From: Hyphomicrobiaceae bacterium
GTDB taxonomy: Bacteria > Pseudomonadota > Alphaproteobacteria > Rhizobiales > Methyloligellaceae
Reading direction: 5' to 3'
Assembly: GCA_020637815.1 (NCBI GenBank)
Contig: JACKJS010000001.1
Span: 558,001 to 622,000 of the forward strand
Length of the DNA stretch: 64,000 bases
In this document: in pieces, positions 18,204 to 27,388 of the stretch
Position numbering within the stretch: position 1 is the stretch's first letter
Layout: each line of letters begins with the position of its first letter
The notes under the pieces: model-generated
Told to the model about the DNA's origin: nothing
Seen by the model: only the letters and a program-made list of their open reading frames with translations
Databases searched by the model: none
Program-made: the position numbers and the translations under genes

Positions 18204-18764
18204 CTAGCGGTTGTTCTGCCACTGCAGGACCGTTTCGCTCGGCCACAGCAGCATCAGTACGTTCAGCGCGAGGCCGTCGCGGATCATGATGCCGGTGAAG
18301 ACCTCCATCGCGACGGCGATCAGGACGGTGAGCCAGACCGGCATCCGCGCCGCCAGCACGAAGCCGACGATCATGAACAGCATGTCGCTCACCGAGTTCA
18401 GCACGCTGTCGCCATAGTAATCGAGCGCGACCGTGGCTTCGCGGTAGCGGTCGATCACGAAGTCCGTGTTCTCGATTACCTCCCAGCTCGCCTCCACCAG
18501 AAGCGCGAGGATCAGGCGCGTGCCGAACGAACTGCGTGGCGCGATCAGCCAGAACACGAAATAGAACAGGAAGCCGTGGATGATGTGGGACGGCGTGTAC
18601 CAGTCGAAGATGTGCTGGGAGTTCTCGGAGCTGACCACATCGAAATGCCAAAGCTTCACATATCCGCATTTGCAGATCAGCGGATGGCCCATGGCATAGA
18701 GCGCCACGGCGGCGGCGAGGACGATGCCGGAGGCGATGACGAATTGGGTGCGGGTGATGTTCAT
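18204..18764 (-). CDS. UPF0314 (DUF2585) membrane protein
   Basis: 186 residues with about five hydrophobic segments. It has the family-specific blocks GHPLICKCGYVKLWH, QHIFDWYTPSHIIHG and NSVSDMLFMIVGF. The start at 18764 gives MNITRTQF; the frame is open much further upstream but that part lies antisense to the helicase gene and has no similarity. The family is found almost only in Alphaproteobacteria and has no established function. CKCG may bind a metal. Confidence 0.85.
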   Translation of the reverse strand: MNITRTQFVIASGIVLAAAVALYAMGHPLICKCGYVKLWHFDVVSSENSQHIFDWYTPSHIIHGFLFYFVFWLIAPRSSFGTRLILALLVEASWEVIENTDFVIDRYREATVALDYYGDSVLNSVSDMLFMIVGFVLAARMPVWLTVLIAVAMEVFTGIMIRDGLALNVLMLLWPSETVLQWQNNR

Positions 18765-18848
18765 GTGCTTTTCTATGCGTGAAGATTCGCGGCCGCGCCA
18801 TCGGTTCGACGCCGGCCGGCGTTGGGCGTGCGGGAACCGGGAGACACG

Positions 18849-20423
18849 ATGACGCAAGACGAGGCCCTTAGGCTGCTTAGGACGGGCGCCAGCGTCTTCC
18901 TGACCGGCCAGCCAGGCAGCGGCAAGACCCATACGGTCAATCGCTATCTCCGGGAACTCGCGGAAGCGGGCATCGACTACGCCTACACCGCCTCGACCGG
19001 CATCGCGGCCACCCACGGCCACGGCGTCACCATCCATGCCTGGAGCGGCATCGGCGTGCGCGATGCCCTGAGCGGGCGGGACCTCGACGTGCTTGCCGCC
19101 AATCGCCGCCTCGCGGGCCGGATCGAGAAGGCCAGCGTCCTGATCATCGACGAGATCTCGATGCTGCCGGGCCAGAGCCTTACCCTCGTGGACACGGTCT
19201 GCCGTCACATCCGGCGCTCCACCGCCCCGTTCGGCGGGCTTCAGGTGGTACTGGTGGGCGATTTCTTTCAACTGCCGCCCGTGATGCGCCGGCAGACGGA
19301 GCCCGGCATGCTGGACTTCGGCGACGACGACGGCTTTGGCGCCACGTTCGCCCATGGCTCGTCTGCCTGGCGCGATCTCGATCCGCTCGTCTGCTATCTC
19401 TCGGAGCAACACCGGCAGGACGACGAGGCGTTTCTCGACGTGCTCGGCGCCATCCGCGCCAATGCCTGCACGGACTCTCACCGCGAGCGGCTGACCGCGC
19501 GCATGATTTCGGGAGACCAGTTGCCCCCGAGGCGCACCCGCCTCTTCACCCACAACGCGGCGGTGGACGACATCAACCGGCAGCATCTCAAAGAGCTCGA
19601 CGGCGAGGTTCGTGAATTCGCCATGACGGGCAAAGGTCCGCAAGCGGCCGTCGAGGCCCTGAAGCGGGGCTGCCTATCGCCGGACACATTGGCACTGAAG
19701 ATCGGCGCCGTGGTGATGTTCACCAAGAACGACCCGGCCGGCCGCTACGTCAACGGCACGCTCGGGCTCGTTGAGGAATTCGACCCCGAGACGGGCTCGC
19801 CGGTCGTGCGCACCCGGAACGCCAAGCGCATCGTCGCCGAATCCGTCACCTGGAAGATCGAGGACGGCGGCAAGGAGCAGGCGTCGGTCACGCAAGTCCC
19901 GTTGCGGCTCGCCTGGGCCATCACCGTGCACAAGAGCCAAGGCATGTCCCTGGACGCCGCGGTGATCGATCTGTCCCGTGCGTTCGAATACGGCCAGGGC
20001 TACGTAGCCCTGTCTCGGCTGCGGAAGCTCTCCGGACTGTACCTTCTCGGGCTCAACGAGCGGGCCTTGCAGGTGCACCCGCTCGCGATCGAGAAGGACG
20101 CCGAGCTCCGCGCCGCCTCGGACCGCGCACTGGATTTCCTGGCGCGTCTCGGACCAGACGAGTTGGCCGCGCGGCAAGAGGCCTTCCTCGAGGCCTGCGA
20201 GGCGCACGCGCACGAGGCCGGCACCGGGTCCGGTGGCAAGAGCTACGACGTGGCCGCCGTGCGCCAAAGCCACGGCAAGGCCTACACGCCCTGGACCGAG
20301 CCGGAGGAGCAGGAACTGCGCCGCCTGCACCAGGTCGGCGAAAGCCCGGGCGCGATCGCGGAGATCCTGGGGCGGAAGCCCGGCGCCATCCGCTCGCGCC
20401 TCAAGAAGCTGGCCCTGATCTAG
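18849..20423 (+). CDS. PIF1-like superfamily 1B DNA helicase with C-terminal HTH
   Basis: 524 residues from the ATG at 18849 (GGGAG upstream). Walker A GQPGSGKT, Walker [19 protein letters not shown] (motif III), SEQHRQ (motif IV region) and [13 protein letters not shown] (motifs V/VI) identify a PIF1/RecD-type 5'-3' helicase. The C-terminus, about 50 residues from [14 protein letters not shown] to [10 protein letters not shown], looks like a Myb/SANT-type HTH that could bind DNA. Such enzymes resolve stalled forks or G-quadruplexes. It lies directly upstream of uvrA, consistent with a repair role. Confidence 0.9.
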   Translation: MTQDEALRLLRTGASVFLTGQPGSGKTHTVNRYLRELAEAGIDYAYTASTGIAATHGHGVTIHAWSGIGVRDALSGRDLDVLAANRRLAGRIEKASVLIIDEISMLPGQSLTLVDTVCRHIRRSTAPFGGLQVVLVGDFFQLPPVMRRQTEPGMLDFGDDDGFGATFAHGSSAWRDLDPLVCYLSEQHRQDDEAFLDVLGAIRANACTDSHRERLTARMISGDQLPPRRTRLFTHNAAVDDINRQHLKELDGEVREFAMTGKGPQAAVEALKRGCLSPDTLALKIGAVVMFTKNDPAGRYVNGTLGLVEEFDPETGSPVVRTRNAKRIVAESVTWKIEDGGKEQASVTQVPLRLAWAITVHKSQGMSLDAAVIDLSRAFEYGQGYVALSRLRKLSGLYLLGLNERALQVHPLAIEKDAELRAASDRALDFLARLGPDELAARQEAFLEACEAHAHEAGTGSGGKSYDVAAVRQSHGKAYTPWTEPEEQELRRLHQVGESPGAIAEILGRKPGAIRSRLKKLALI

Positions 20424-20514
20424 CGGGCTTCCCGCGTATCCAGCCCTTGTCCGCCCCCATGCGGCCTCTTATGCCTTGCGCAGCGGCCTCCGTCCCACGA
20501 CATTGCAGAGCAGC

Positions 20515-23451
20515 ATGACCTCGAAATCCATCTCCGTCCGCGGCGCCCGGGAGCACAATCTCAAGAACGTGTCCCTCGACCTGCCGCGCGAACAGCTCGT
20601 GGTGATCACGGGCCTGTCCGGCTCCGGCAAGAGCTCCCTCGCCTTCGATACGATCTATGCCGAGGGCCAACGGCGCTATGTGGAGAGCCTGTCGGCCTAT
20701 GCCCGGCAGTTCCTGGACATGATGCAGAAGCCGGACGTGGACCATATCGAGGGTCTGTCGCCGGCGATATCCATCGAGCAGAAGACGACCTCCAAGAACC
20801 CACGCTCGACCGTCGGCACCGTCACGGAGATCTACGACTACATGCGCCTGCTCTGGGCGCGGGTCGGCATCCCCTACTCGCCCGCCACGGGGCTCCCCAT
20901 CGAGAGCCAGACCGTGAGCCAGATGGTGGACCGGGTGCTGGACCTGCCCGAAGGCACGCGGCTCTATCTGCTGGCGCCGATCGCGCGCGGCCGCAAGGGC
21001 GAGTACCGGAAGGAACTGGCCGAGCTCCAGAAGAAGGGCTTCCAGCGGGTCAAGATCGACAACCAATTCCACGAGATCGCCGAGGCGCCGAAGCTCGACA
21101 AGAAGCTGAAGCACGATATCGACGTGGTGGTGGACCGGGTCGTGGTGCGCCCCGACATGTCCGCGCGGTTGGCGGACTCGCTGGAGACCGCGCTCGGCCT
21201 TTCCGACGGCATCGCCATCGCCGAGTTCGCCGACAAGCCGGAGAAGGGCCAGCCCGAGCGGCTGATCTTCTCGGCCAAGTTCGCCTGCCCGGTCTCCGGC
21301 TTCACCATCGAGGAGATCGAGCCGCGCCTGTTCTCGTTCAACAACCCTTACGGCGCCTGCCCTGAATGCGACGGGCTCGGCACGGAGCTGTTCTTCGAGC
21401 CGGACCTCGTGGTCCCGGACGAGACGCTGTCGCTGAACCGCGGCGCGATCGCGCCCTGGGCGCGGACCTCGGCCACCTCGCCCTATTACCAGCAGACGCT
21501 GGAGGCGGTCGCCAAGCACTACAAGCAGCCCATGACGAAGCCGTGGAAGGATCTGCCGGAGGACTTCCGCGAGATCGTGCTGTACGGCTCCCTGGACGAC
21601 GTGACCTTCGTCTATGACGACGGCGTGCGGCGCTACGCCACCGAGAAGCCGTTCGAAGGGGTGATCACCAATATCGAGCGGCGCTGGCGCGAGACCGAGT
21701 CCAACTGGGTGCGCGAGGAGCTGGAGCGCTACCAGTCCGACCAGCCTTGCGAGGCTTGCACCGGCTATCGCCTGAAACCGCAGGCGCTGGCGGTGAAGAT
21801 CGCGCAGCTCCATATCGGCGAGGTCACGGACATGTCGATCCGCGAGGCCAAGGCCTGGTTCGATGCCCTGCCCGGCGAACTGACCGACAAGCAGAACGAG
21901 ATCGCCGCGCGCATCCTCAAAGAGATCCGCGAGCGGCTCAGTTTCCTCAACGATGTCGGCCTCGAATATCTGACCCTGTCGCGCGCCTCCGGCACCCTGT
22001 CCGGCGGCGAGAGCCAGCGCATCCGCCTCGCCTCACAGATCGGCTCCGGCCTGACCGGCGTGCTCTACGTGCTGGACGAGCCGTCCATCGGCCTCCACCA
22101 GCGCGACAACGCCCGGCTGCTGGAGACACTGAAGCACCTGCGCGATCTCGGCAACTCGGTGATCGTGGTCGAGCACGACGAGGACGCCATCCTCGAATGC
22201 GATCACGTGGTCGACATGGGTCCCGGTGCCGGCGTCCATGGCGGCGCCGTGGTGGCCGAAGGCACGCCCGCAGAGATCATGCAGAACCCGGACAGCCTGA
22301 CGGGCCAGTATCTCACCGGCTTCAAGCAGATCCCGCTGCCGAAGGAGCGGCGCAAGCCGAAGCGCGGCAAGTCGCTGAAGGTGAAAGGCGCGCGCGAGAA
22401 CAATCTGAAGGACATCGATGTCGACATTCCGCTCGGCCTGTTCACCTGCGTCACCGGCGTGTCGGGCGGCGGCAAGTCGACATTCCTGATCGAGACGCTC
22501 TACCGCGCGGTCGCCCGCAAGCTGAACAATGCGCGCGAGCTCCCCGGCGAATACGACGAGATCGTCGGCCTCGAACATCTCGACAAGGTCATCGACATCG
22601 ACCAGAGCCCGATCGGCCGCACACCGCGCTCGAACCCGGCGACCTATACGGGCGCGTTCACGCCGATCCGCGAATGGTTCGCCGAGCTGCCCGAGGCGAA
22701 GACGCGCGGCTACAAGCCGGGGCGCTTCTCCTTCAACGTCAAGGGCGGGCGCTGCGAAGCCTGCCAGGGCGACGGCGTCATCAAGATCGAGATGCATTTC
22801 CTGCCCGACATCTACGTCACCTGCGATGTGTGCAAGGGCAAGCGCTACGACCGCGAAACGCTGGAGATCAAGTTCAAGGGCAAGTCCATCGCCGACGTGC
22901 TCGACATGACCGTCGAGGAAGCGGCCCAGCTGTTCAAGGCGGTGCCGGCCGTGCGCGACAAGCTGCTCACCCTCGCCCGCGTCGGCCTCGGCTATATCCA
23001 TGTGGGCCAGCAGGCGACGACGCTGTCCGGCGGCGAGGCCCAGCGCATCAAGCTCTCCAAGGAGCTGTCGAAGCGCGCGACAGGCCGTACACTGTATATT
23101 CTCGACGAGCCGACCACGGGCCTGCACTTCCACGACGTGGCGAAGCTCCTCGAGGTGCTGCACGAGCTGGTCGACCAGGGCAACACCGTGATCGTCATCG
23201 AGCACAATCTCGAAGTGATCAAGACGGCGGACTACATCGTCGACCTCGGCCCCGAAGGCGGCGACGGCGGCGGCGAAGTCGTGGCCACCGGCACACCCGA
23301 AGAGGTGGCGGCCGTCAAGGACAGCTATACGGGGCAGTATCTGAAGCAGCTGTTGGGCAGACGCGGCGCTTCAGGCTCCAGCGCGGCAAAGTCGGGCAAC
23401 GGCAAAAAGCCCGGCGGGAAGCGGAAGGCGAAGGCCGAGGCGGCGGAGTGA
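20515..23451 (+). CDS. uvrA: Excinuclease ABC subunit A
   Basis: 978 residues. It finds bulky DNA lesions and loads UvrB. It has two ABC ATPase halves (Walker [10 protein letters not shown] and GVSGGGKST; signature LSGGESQRI and LSGGEAQRI) and zinc modules [16 protein letters not shown] and [16 protein letters not shown]. The C-terminus is Lys/Gly/Ala-rich. An in-frame ATG at 20476 exists, but family similarity begins at [19 protein letters not shown]. No perfect SOS box is visible upstream. A reverse transcriptase gene ends only 10 bases after its stop, which marks the border of an inserted region. Confidence 0.98.
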   Translation: MTSKSISVRGAREHNLKNVSLDLPREQLVVITGLSGSGKSSLAFDTIYAEGQRRYVESLSAYARQFLDMMQKPDVDHIEGLSPAISIEQKTTSKNPRSTVGTVTEIYDYMRLLWARVGIPYSPATGLPIESQTVSQMVDRVLDLPEGTRLYLLAPIARGRKGEYRKELAELQKKGFQRVKIDNQFHEIAEAPKLDKKLKHDIDVVVDRVVVRPDMSARLADSLETALGLSDGIAIAEFADKPEKGQPERLIFSAKFACPVSGFTIEEIEPRLFSFNNPYGACPECDGLGTELFFEPDLVVPDETLSLNRGAIAPWARTSATSPYYQQTLEAVAKHYKQPMTKPWKDLPEDFREIVLYGSLDDVTFVYDDGVRRYATEKPFEGVITNIERRWRETESNWVREELERYQSDQPCEACTGYRLKPQALAVKIAQLHIGEVTDMSIREAKAWFDALPGELTDKQNEIAARILKEIRERLSFLNDVGLEYLTLSRASGTLSGGESQRIRLASQIGSGLTGVLYVLDEPSIGLHQRDNARLLETLKHLRDLGNSVIVVEHDEDAILECDHVVDMGPGAGVHGGAVVAEGTPAEIMQNPDSLTGQYLTGFKQIPLPKERRKPKRGKSLKVKGARENNLKDIDVDIPLGLFTCVTGVSGGGKSTFLIETLYRAVARKLNNARELPGEYDEIVGLEHLDKVIDIDQSPIGRTPRSNPATYTGAFTPIREWFAELPEAKTRGYKPGRFSFNVKGGRCEACQGDGVIKIEMHFLPDIYVTCDVCKGKRYDRETLEIKFKGKSIADVLDMTVEEAAQLFKAVPAVRDKLLTLARVGLGYIHVGQQATTLSGGEAQRIKLSKELSKRATGRTLYILDEPTTGLHFHDVAKLLEVLHELVDQGNTVIVIEHNLEVIKTADYIVDLGPEGGDGGGEVVATGTPEEVAAVKDSYTGQYLKQLLGRRGASGSSAAKSGNGKKPGGKRKAKAEAAE

Positions 23452-23461
23452 GCCCTAGGCC

Positions 23462-24781
23462 CTACTGGCTAGTGTTTTCCGCGACAGATTTGCGTCTCTT
23501 GGACTGCTTAGGATAGGTAAAGGCGGCTGAGTCATCCACTGCTAGATTTCCTATTCCGAGCAATTCCCTCCTTCGGCCGCCCTCAACTCTTCGTACGGCG
23601 TCGGAGTAAGCCCCCAAATAGCTGCTCAATAGCTCCTCTATACAACCGTCCAAGTGAGCAAGCGTATTGCCATCGTTGCAGAACTTGTAGTGTTTACCCC
23701 AACCATCGACGATCCCCGAAACCTGCCTAAGCGTTTCGAGGAGCGCAAATCGGCGCTCCAAGGGAACACCTTTACGCAGGGCTTGATAGTGTCGTTGGCT
23801 CGCATCCAATCTCGCTTTTATTGAGCTGGTGAGGCGACGTTGGGCCTTCTTTGTAGGTCGTATGAGCCCTGGCGATACGTCAATTCCCAGAAACTCGAAA
23901 CCTTGCGAGATAGGTTGGGCTCCTTTGGACGACTTCTCTGGAGAGAGACTCATGCCCTTCGCCCTCAGCAAGTCTTTAGCCAAACGAAGTTTTGAATTCA
24001 CATCGCTGGCGGTAGCACCGAGAATCAAGAAATCGTCGACGTAACGAAAGCAGGGTCCGGGGCCCGCGTTCATGGCTTTGTCGAAGGAAGCCAAATATAT
24101 GTTGCCCAGTAGAGGGGACAGCGAGTTGCCCTGTGCAACACCGATCTCCTCGATAGGAAATTCTGCGGCGCGCGACCGGAGCTCAGCCATGTTTGAGAGT
24201 TCCACATTCACTGCTGCGCCAAGGAATCTCTCGAACTCGAGGTCATTCGTCACACTACTGATGATCTCAATCACCTCGGACTTTGGAATCCGCGTAAAGA
24301 ACGCCTGAATATCGGCGGATGCGTAGAACTTGGCGCCTTCCGATATGGCACCAAGAGCAGCATGAATCGCTGCGGGCACACCTATCAAACTGTCGTCATC
24401 GACTTTGCGGCAGCCACCAAAGCTGTGTGGATTCTCGACGTAAGGCTTAAGCTGAGGAACTCTGGTAAGTGTGTTGAGTAGCGCGCGCTGTACGATGCGT
24501 GACTCGATGGGAGCCAACACAATCGGTCGGAACTTCCCCGTCGCGCGACCTTGCGAGTCCTGTTTAGGGATCGGGATGCCCTTAGCAGGTTCAAATTTGA
24601 ACTTGCCGCGAGTTAATTGGTAGTGCAGCCGACGTAATCGAGCATCTGCATCATCCTCAAACCGTCGCACCTCGCTCCGGACATCGTCTGACTTCGAGAG
24701 GCGCGCATTGTTTCGTATTACTCGCCAGGCCGCTTGTACGTTCCCAATATAGTTCGTCTTCTTCAGCAGTTGGGATGTCAC
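23462..24781 (-). CDS. Stand-alone reverse transcriptase (RNA-directed DNA polymerase)
   Basis: 439 residues from a GTG. The palm has GKFRPIVLAP (residues 82-91), ADIQAFF (Asp157), AQGNSLSPLLGN (217-226) and the catalytic RYVDDFLILG (Asp249, Asp250), then QGFEFLGIDVSPG and a thumb-like helical region to about 390. There is no maturase X, DNA-binding or endonuclease domain, so it is not a mobile group II intron enzyme. QGxxxSP excludes the DGR class, and no retron signature is evident. It could be an Abi/UG-type defence RT or an orphan group II-like RT. The region is AT-richer than uvrA and carries two perfect 118-bp repeats upstream. Confidence 0.85.
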   Translation of the reverse strand: MTSQLLKKTNYIGNVQAAWRVIRNNARLSKSDDVRSEVRRFEDDADARLRRLHYQLTRGKFKFEPAKGIPIPKQDSQGRATGKFRPIVLAPIESRIVQRALLNTLTRVPQLKPYVENPHSFGGCRKVDDDSLIGVPAAIHAALGAISEGAKFYASADIQAFFTRIPKSEVIEIISSVTNDLEFERFLGAAVNVELSNMAELRSRAAEFPIEEIGVAQGNSLSPLLGNIYLASFDKAMNAGPGPCFRYVDDFLILGATASDVNSKLRLAKDLLRAKGMSLSPEKSSKGAQPISQGFEFLGIDVSPGLIRPTKKAQRRLTSSIKARLDASQRHYQALRKGVPLERRFALLETLRQVSGIVDGWGKHYKFCNDGNTLAHLDGCIEELLSSYLGAYSDAVRRVEGGRRRELLGIGNLAVDDSAAFTYPKQSKRRKSVAENTSQ

Positions 24782-24800
24782 GTCCTAGGGCCCTGTTGGT

Positions 24801-25028
24801 TCACCGAACGCCCGTCCGACGCAGCTCTCCGCACCCCGCAGAGGTTCCTTTCGGCCCGTTCCGCGCAAGTGAAGTCTCGACATTCGTCGTCGCCTCAACT
24901 TGGCAGTGTCCAACGTTGGCAATGGCAAAGCCCACCCCCGTCAGACCTACAAGGAGCAGTCCGGCCGCAAGGCTTCTGAATGGCAGAAGCCCCGCGATGG
25001 ACCGTGCCGACTTGGCACGTTTTTGCAT
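24801..25028 (-). CDS. Possible small membrane-anchored protein upstream of the RT
   Basis: 75 codons from an ATG (MQKRAKSARS...), ending 19 bases before the RT start. It would encode a basic N-terminus, a hydrophobic segment (LAAGLLLVGLTGVGFAIANVG) and a polar tail. The last two thirds are encoded by one 118-bp repeat copy. An AAGGAGG stands 9 nt before a different ATG (25040) in another frame, which would give only 30 residues. This could be a real co-transcribed peptide, or only part of a non-coding RNA. Confidence 0.35.
   Translation of the reverse strand: MQKRAKSARSIAGLLPFRSLAAGLLLVGLTGVGFAIANVGHCQVEATTNVETSLARNGPKGTSAGCGELRRTGVR
24833..24950. repeat. 118-bp perfect direct repeat, copy A (RT-proximal)
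   Basis: Identical base for base to 25190-25307. It runs from ACCCCGCAGAGG to CAGACCTAC and lies 51 bases from the RT start codon. It contains the palindrome CCAACGTTGG and two TTGGCA words. Confidence 0.97.
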
Positions 25029-25189
25029 GATCTGCGCATCAAAGTGATCCTCCTTCAAAGCTATGCTTTTTGACCTCTTCGACAAGCTCGATCCCGCCTC
25101 GCCCGACAAATAAATGCTTCTAGCCGTCCAACAGGTACCCGAAAGAGTAATGGTTACGGCTGTACTTAAGTCGAACGAGTGTTCCGTGT

Positions 25190-25307
25190 ACCCCGCAGAG
25201 GTTCCTTTCGGCCCGTTCCGCGCAAGTGAAGTCTCGACATTCGTCGTCGCCTCAACTTGGCAGTGTCCAACGTTGGCAATGGCAAAGCCCACCCCCGTCA
25301 GACCTAC
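25190..25307. repeat. 118-bp perfect direct repeat, copy B (RT-distal)
   Basis: Second copy, same orientation, offset by 357 bp (3 x 119). On the RT strand the interval from copy B through copy A contains no stop codon in one frame. Confidence 0.97.
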
Positions 25308-25642
25308 TGGTATCGAGGAGCGATATGGGAACACAACGCTAGAGTGTCAACAGGCCAACTTTGGAATTTTACGAGAGATATCTGGATATCCACCTTTGTG
25401 GTTCCTTTCTCTTCCGCGGTGCGGCTCGACAGCGTCGATGGGATGTGTTCCGCAAATCCAACGAGGGCAAGCGGGTTGTTGATTTGGCTCAGGACCACTT
25501 TGACCCACCCAACCGAATCAGGTCTCATTGGCTCAGGTTAGGTGCCCTCGACCTGTCGCCGGGTCAAACACCTCTGTTGAGCGTTCGATAGAACAGCATC
25601 CCTTCATCCGCAGTAATCGGCGATAGCGGAGCCATCGAAAGG
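25308..25642. other. Unassigned stretch, possible mobile-element remnant
   Basis: 335 bases between the distal repeat and the next gene. Only short frames without motifs are present. A minus-strand frame (25304-25528) of 74 codons contains SQINNPLALVGFAEHIP, which feels like a transposon-end reading frame, but I cannot name an IS family and see no transposase. Confidence 0.3.
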
Positions 25643-26443
25643 ATGCCTATGTTTACCCTCTCTATTTCCTTGTCTACTGGCGATCTTCCGTTTCTGAAAG
25701 ATGAGCTGAAGCACAAGCTCCCGGAGATTAGGCCAACCCATCGAGCAGAACTGCTCGCGAGATGGTACGGTTTTCGTACGTATGCCTCGCTGAGAACCGC
25801 GCTCTCGAATAGCACGACTGTGACCACCAACATTGATTGGGAGTCGGCGTGCCAATTCCTGAAGAAGTGCGGCTACGAGAAAAGCTCTGTGCCCCTCTGT
25901 GACACATCGGCGAAGCTGGCTTTGCGGCGCGTAGCTGACAAGCTACCCAGACTTACTCAATTCGGAATTGGCTTTGGACCAAGACAAGCCAATACCGATG
26001 GGACGCGGGAGACTTCCGAGCAGTACAATGAGCGCTTTCGGCAAAGCCGCGAGGACTTGTGCACAGACTACTCAGCCAAGGCATTCCTTCGGTCGATGGC
26101 GTTTCTCTCAGAAGTAGGGCACATCCAAACTTTCAGTGACTCTGGGAGTTATTGGGTCAAACACATCGCGGAAAACTTTCCGTCGGACTACCCCTGCGGC
26201 AAACCACTTGGGCCGGACTATGTCCCCAACGGACTCCTAATCGCAGCGGCCGTTCACAGCGGTTTTAGGATAAGAACCAACCCGCCCTGGCCTCAGTGCG
26301 ACGACCCCAACGTTAGTTTCAACATGTCGCGAAGGGATCTGGTCGACTGGGACTGCAAGGTTCGACCCACCGGTGCCCATGCCCAGGCCCGAGAACACCG
26401 TAACCGCGCGCGCAGGCGAACGTTTGTCGTCAACCACGTGTGA
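25643..26443 (+). CDS. Accessory protein of unknown function
   Basis: 266 residues, soluble. The N-terminal segment THRAELLARWYGFRTYASLRTAL resembles the short helical module at the start of various plasmid- and island-encoded proteins (seen also in front of some glyoxalase-like domains). The middle contains FLRSMAFLSEVGHIQTF and SYWVKHIAENFP, the end FNMSRRDLVDWDC and a basic tail. Its base composition resembles the RT gene more than the core genes. It may be cargo of the same island. No function can be assigned. Confidence 0.7.
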   Translation: MPMFTLSISLSTGDLPFLKDELKHKLPEIRPTHRAELLARWYGFRTYASLRTALSNSTTVTTNIDWESACQFLKKCGYEKSSVPLCDTSAKLALRRVADKLPRLTQFGIGFGPRQANTDGTRETSEQYNERFRQSREDLCTDYSAKAFLRSMAFLSEVGHIQTFSDSGSYWVKHIAENFPSDYPCGKPLGPDYVPNGLLIAAAVHSGFRIRTNPPWPQCDDPNVSFNMSRRDLVDWDCKVRPTGAHAQAREHRNRARRRTFVVNHV

Positions 26444-26813
26444 TGACGGTGGCAGTACTTCAGGACGGTGCTTTGAGGTCGCCGCACCCCGGCAACCTTA
26501 TCCCCCTCCCCGAAACCTGCCGTAGACTGCGCTCACCCCTCGCCCGCAAGGACGCGAGCTGCAGACCGTCTGTCGTTCGGGGCGGGGGATGCAGCGCCCG
26601 AGGTGGCGCGGAACGGATGGGTGTTGATGTCTCCGTGGAGGCCTGCCCCGGACACCCGCGCCTCGGCTAACGGACCAGCCTCGGGGGTCCCCGCTCCGCC
26701 CGCCTGCGCTGTAACGCGTGGGCCATCGGGTGAGGCTCGGGTGCTTTCCGCGCCCCTAGCCTGTGCCACCGGCGGTAAGCAGAGCGGCATGAGGCTCTAA
26801 AACATCGCTGCAA

Positions 26814-26911
26814 GCGGGGCGCCGGGAGGCTGCCCAACACAACAATCAGACAGCGGCCGGCCAGCGCCCCGCAAGTCCCTTCGGGACTCCCCACTTCGTG
26901 GGTTTGTGTTT
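26814..26911 (+). ncRNA. Structured RNA candidate: long hairpin, UUC-loop hairpin and terminator-like hairpin
   Basis: GCGGGGCGC (26814-26822) pairs perfectly with GCGCCCCGC (26864-26872), with an inner GCTG/CAGC pair. This is followed at once by AGTCCC-TTC-GGGACT (26874-26888) and CCCAC-TTC-GTGGG (26890-26902), then TTTGTGTTTT. Three stacked stems ending in a T-rich tract look like the 3' part of a structured transcript read on the plus strand. It could also be a long untranslated tail of the upstream gene. No known family is recognised. Confidence 0.45.
26890..26911 (+). terminator. Terminator-like hairpin
   Basis: CCCAC-TTC-GTGGG followed by TTTGTGTTTT. The stem is short (5 bp), so strength is moderate. 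Confidence 0.5.
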
Positions 26912-26996
26912 TGAGACGTAGGGAGATCGTTTCGCAGTCCGGGTGCATCCATGCGCCGGGACGCTTCAGCGTGCGCGTACATACTCTGGCTCGTCA

Positions 26997-27017
26997 TTGC
27001 CGGACCTGATCCGGCAA
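26997..27017. repeat. Palindromic interspersed-type element TTGCCGGA-N5-TCCGGCAA
   Basis: A perfect 8-bp inverted repeat inside CGTCATTGCCGG...CCGGCAATCCA, the form of the short palindromic repeats scattered between genes in many Hyphomicrobiales genomes. Confidence 0.6.
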
Positions 27018-27249
27018 TCCATTAGGGAGTCCGCAATTGTGGCGCAGCCCCAGTGGACCCTCCGGACAAGCCCGAGGGTGACGAAGGAGAGAGTGGCCCG
27101 CGCTCAAATAGGCCATGCGCTCAAGTCGCCGCTGCCCTCAAGTAGGCCAAAGGCCGGCAGGGCAACAAGGAGGCCGCTGGCGCATAAGAACACATGGGGG
27201 CAACCAGTAAACACCGCCCGTCGTGATCCGGACCGGCTGTGGTTACTGG

Positions 27250-27309
27250 ATCGCCCGGTCACTATTGATGCGCTACCACTTCGCTGCTTGAGCGCAGTAG
27301 CCGGGCGAT
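27250..27309. repeat. Inverted repeat ATCGCCCGG ... CCGGGCGAT
   Basis: Perfect 9-bp arms separated by 42 bases, within TGGATCGCCCGGTCA and GCCGGGCGATGACA. This resembles a split or insertion-interrupted copy of a Hyphomicrobiales palindromic element. Confidence 0.5.
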
Positions 27310-27388
27310 GACACGAGGAGAGGCGCGAAGCACGGGTGCGCAGAGAACCCGCGATCGAGGCTCCCCTTCCCTCAAGTCGGCCGCGCTC

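Larger units (their letters stand above)
26444..27388. other. 945-base gene-poor stretch with RNA-like hairpins and palindromic repeats
   Basis: No convincing protein gene; the longest frames are GC-biased and lack motifs and start signals. It holds a block of strong hairpins (26814-26911), a small palindromic element (26997-27017) and a wider inverted repeat (27250-27309). It may be the eroded edge of the island. Confidence 0.5.

Noticed and set aside
18765..19643. Long upstream extension of the UPF0314 gene
   Set aside because: The extension is antisense to the helicase gene and lacks similarity; the protein family begins at MNITRTQF.
21747..23516. 589-codon open frame inside uvrA
   Set aside because: Arg-rich shifted-frame reading of uvrA with no motifs.
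23462..25307. Diversity-generating retroelement (RT plus two repeats)
   Set aside because: The RT has QGxxxSP, not the DGR SQ motif, and the repeats are identical instead of differing at template adenines; no C-type lectin target gene is nearby.
23462..25307. Retron
   Set aside because: No convincing msr/msd structure with a conserved priming G was seen, and the RT lacks retron-specific motifs as far as I can tell by eye. A fold calculation would settle it.
25304..25528. Insertion sequence remnant
   Set aside because: A frame reads like a transposon-end peptide, but there is no transposase core or matched terminal repeats, so no mobile element is called.
26533..26790. Minus-strand 85-codon frame in the island
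   Set aside because: Composition-driven reading (Ala, Arg, Pro, Gly) without start signal or motifs, over a region with hairpins.
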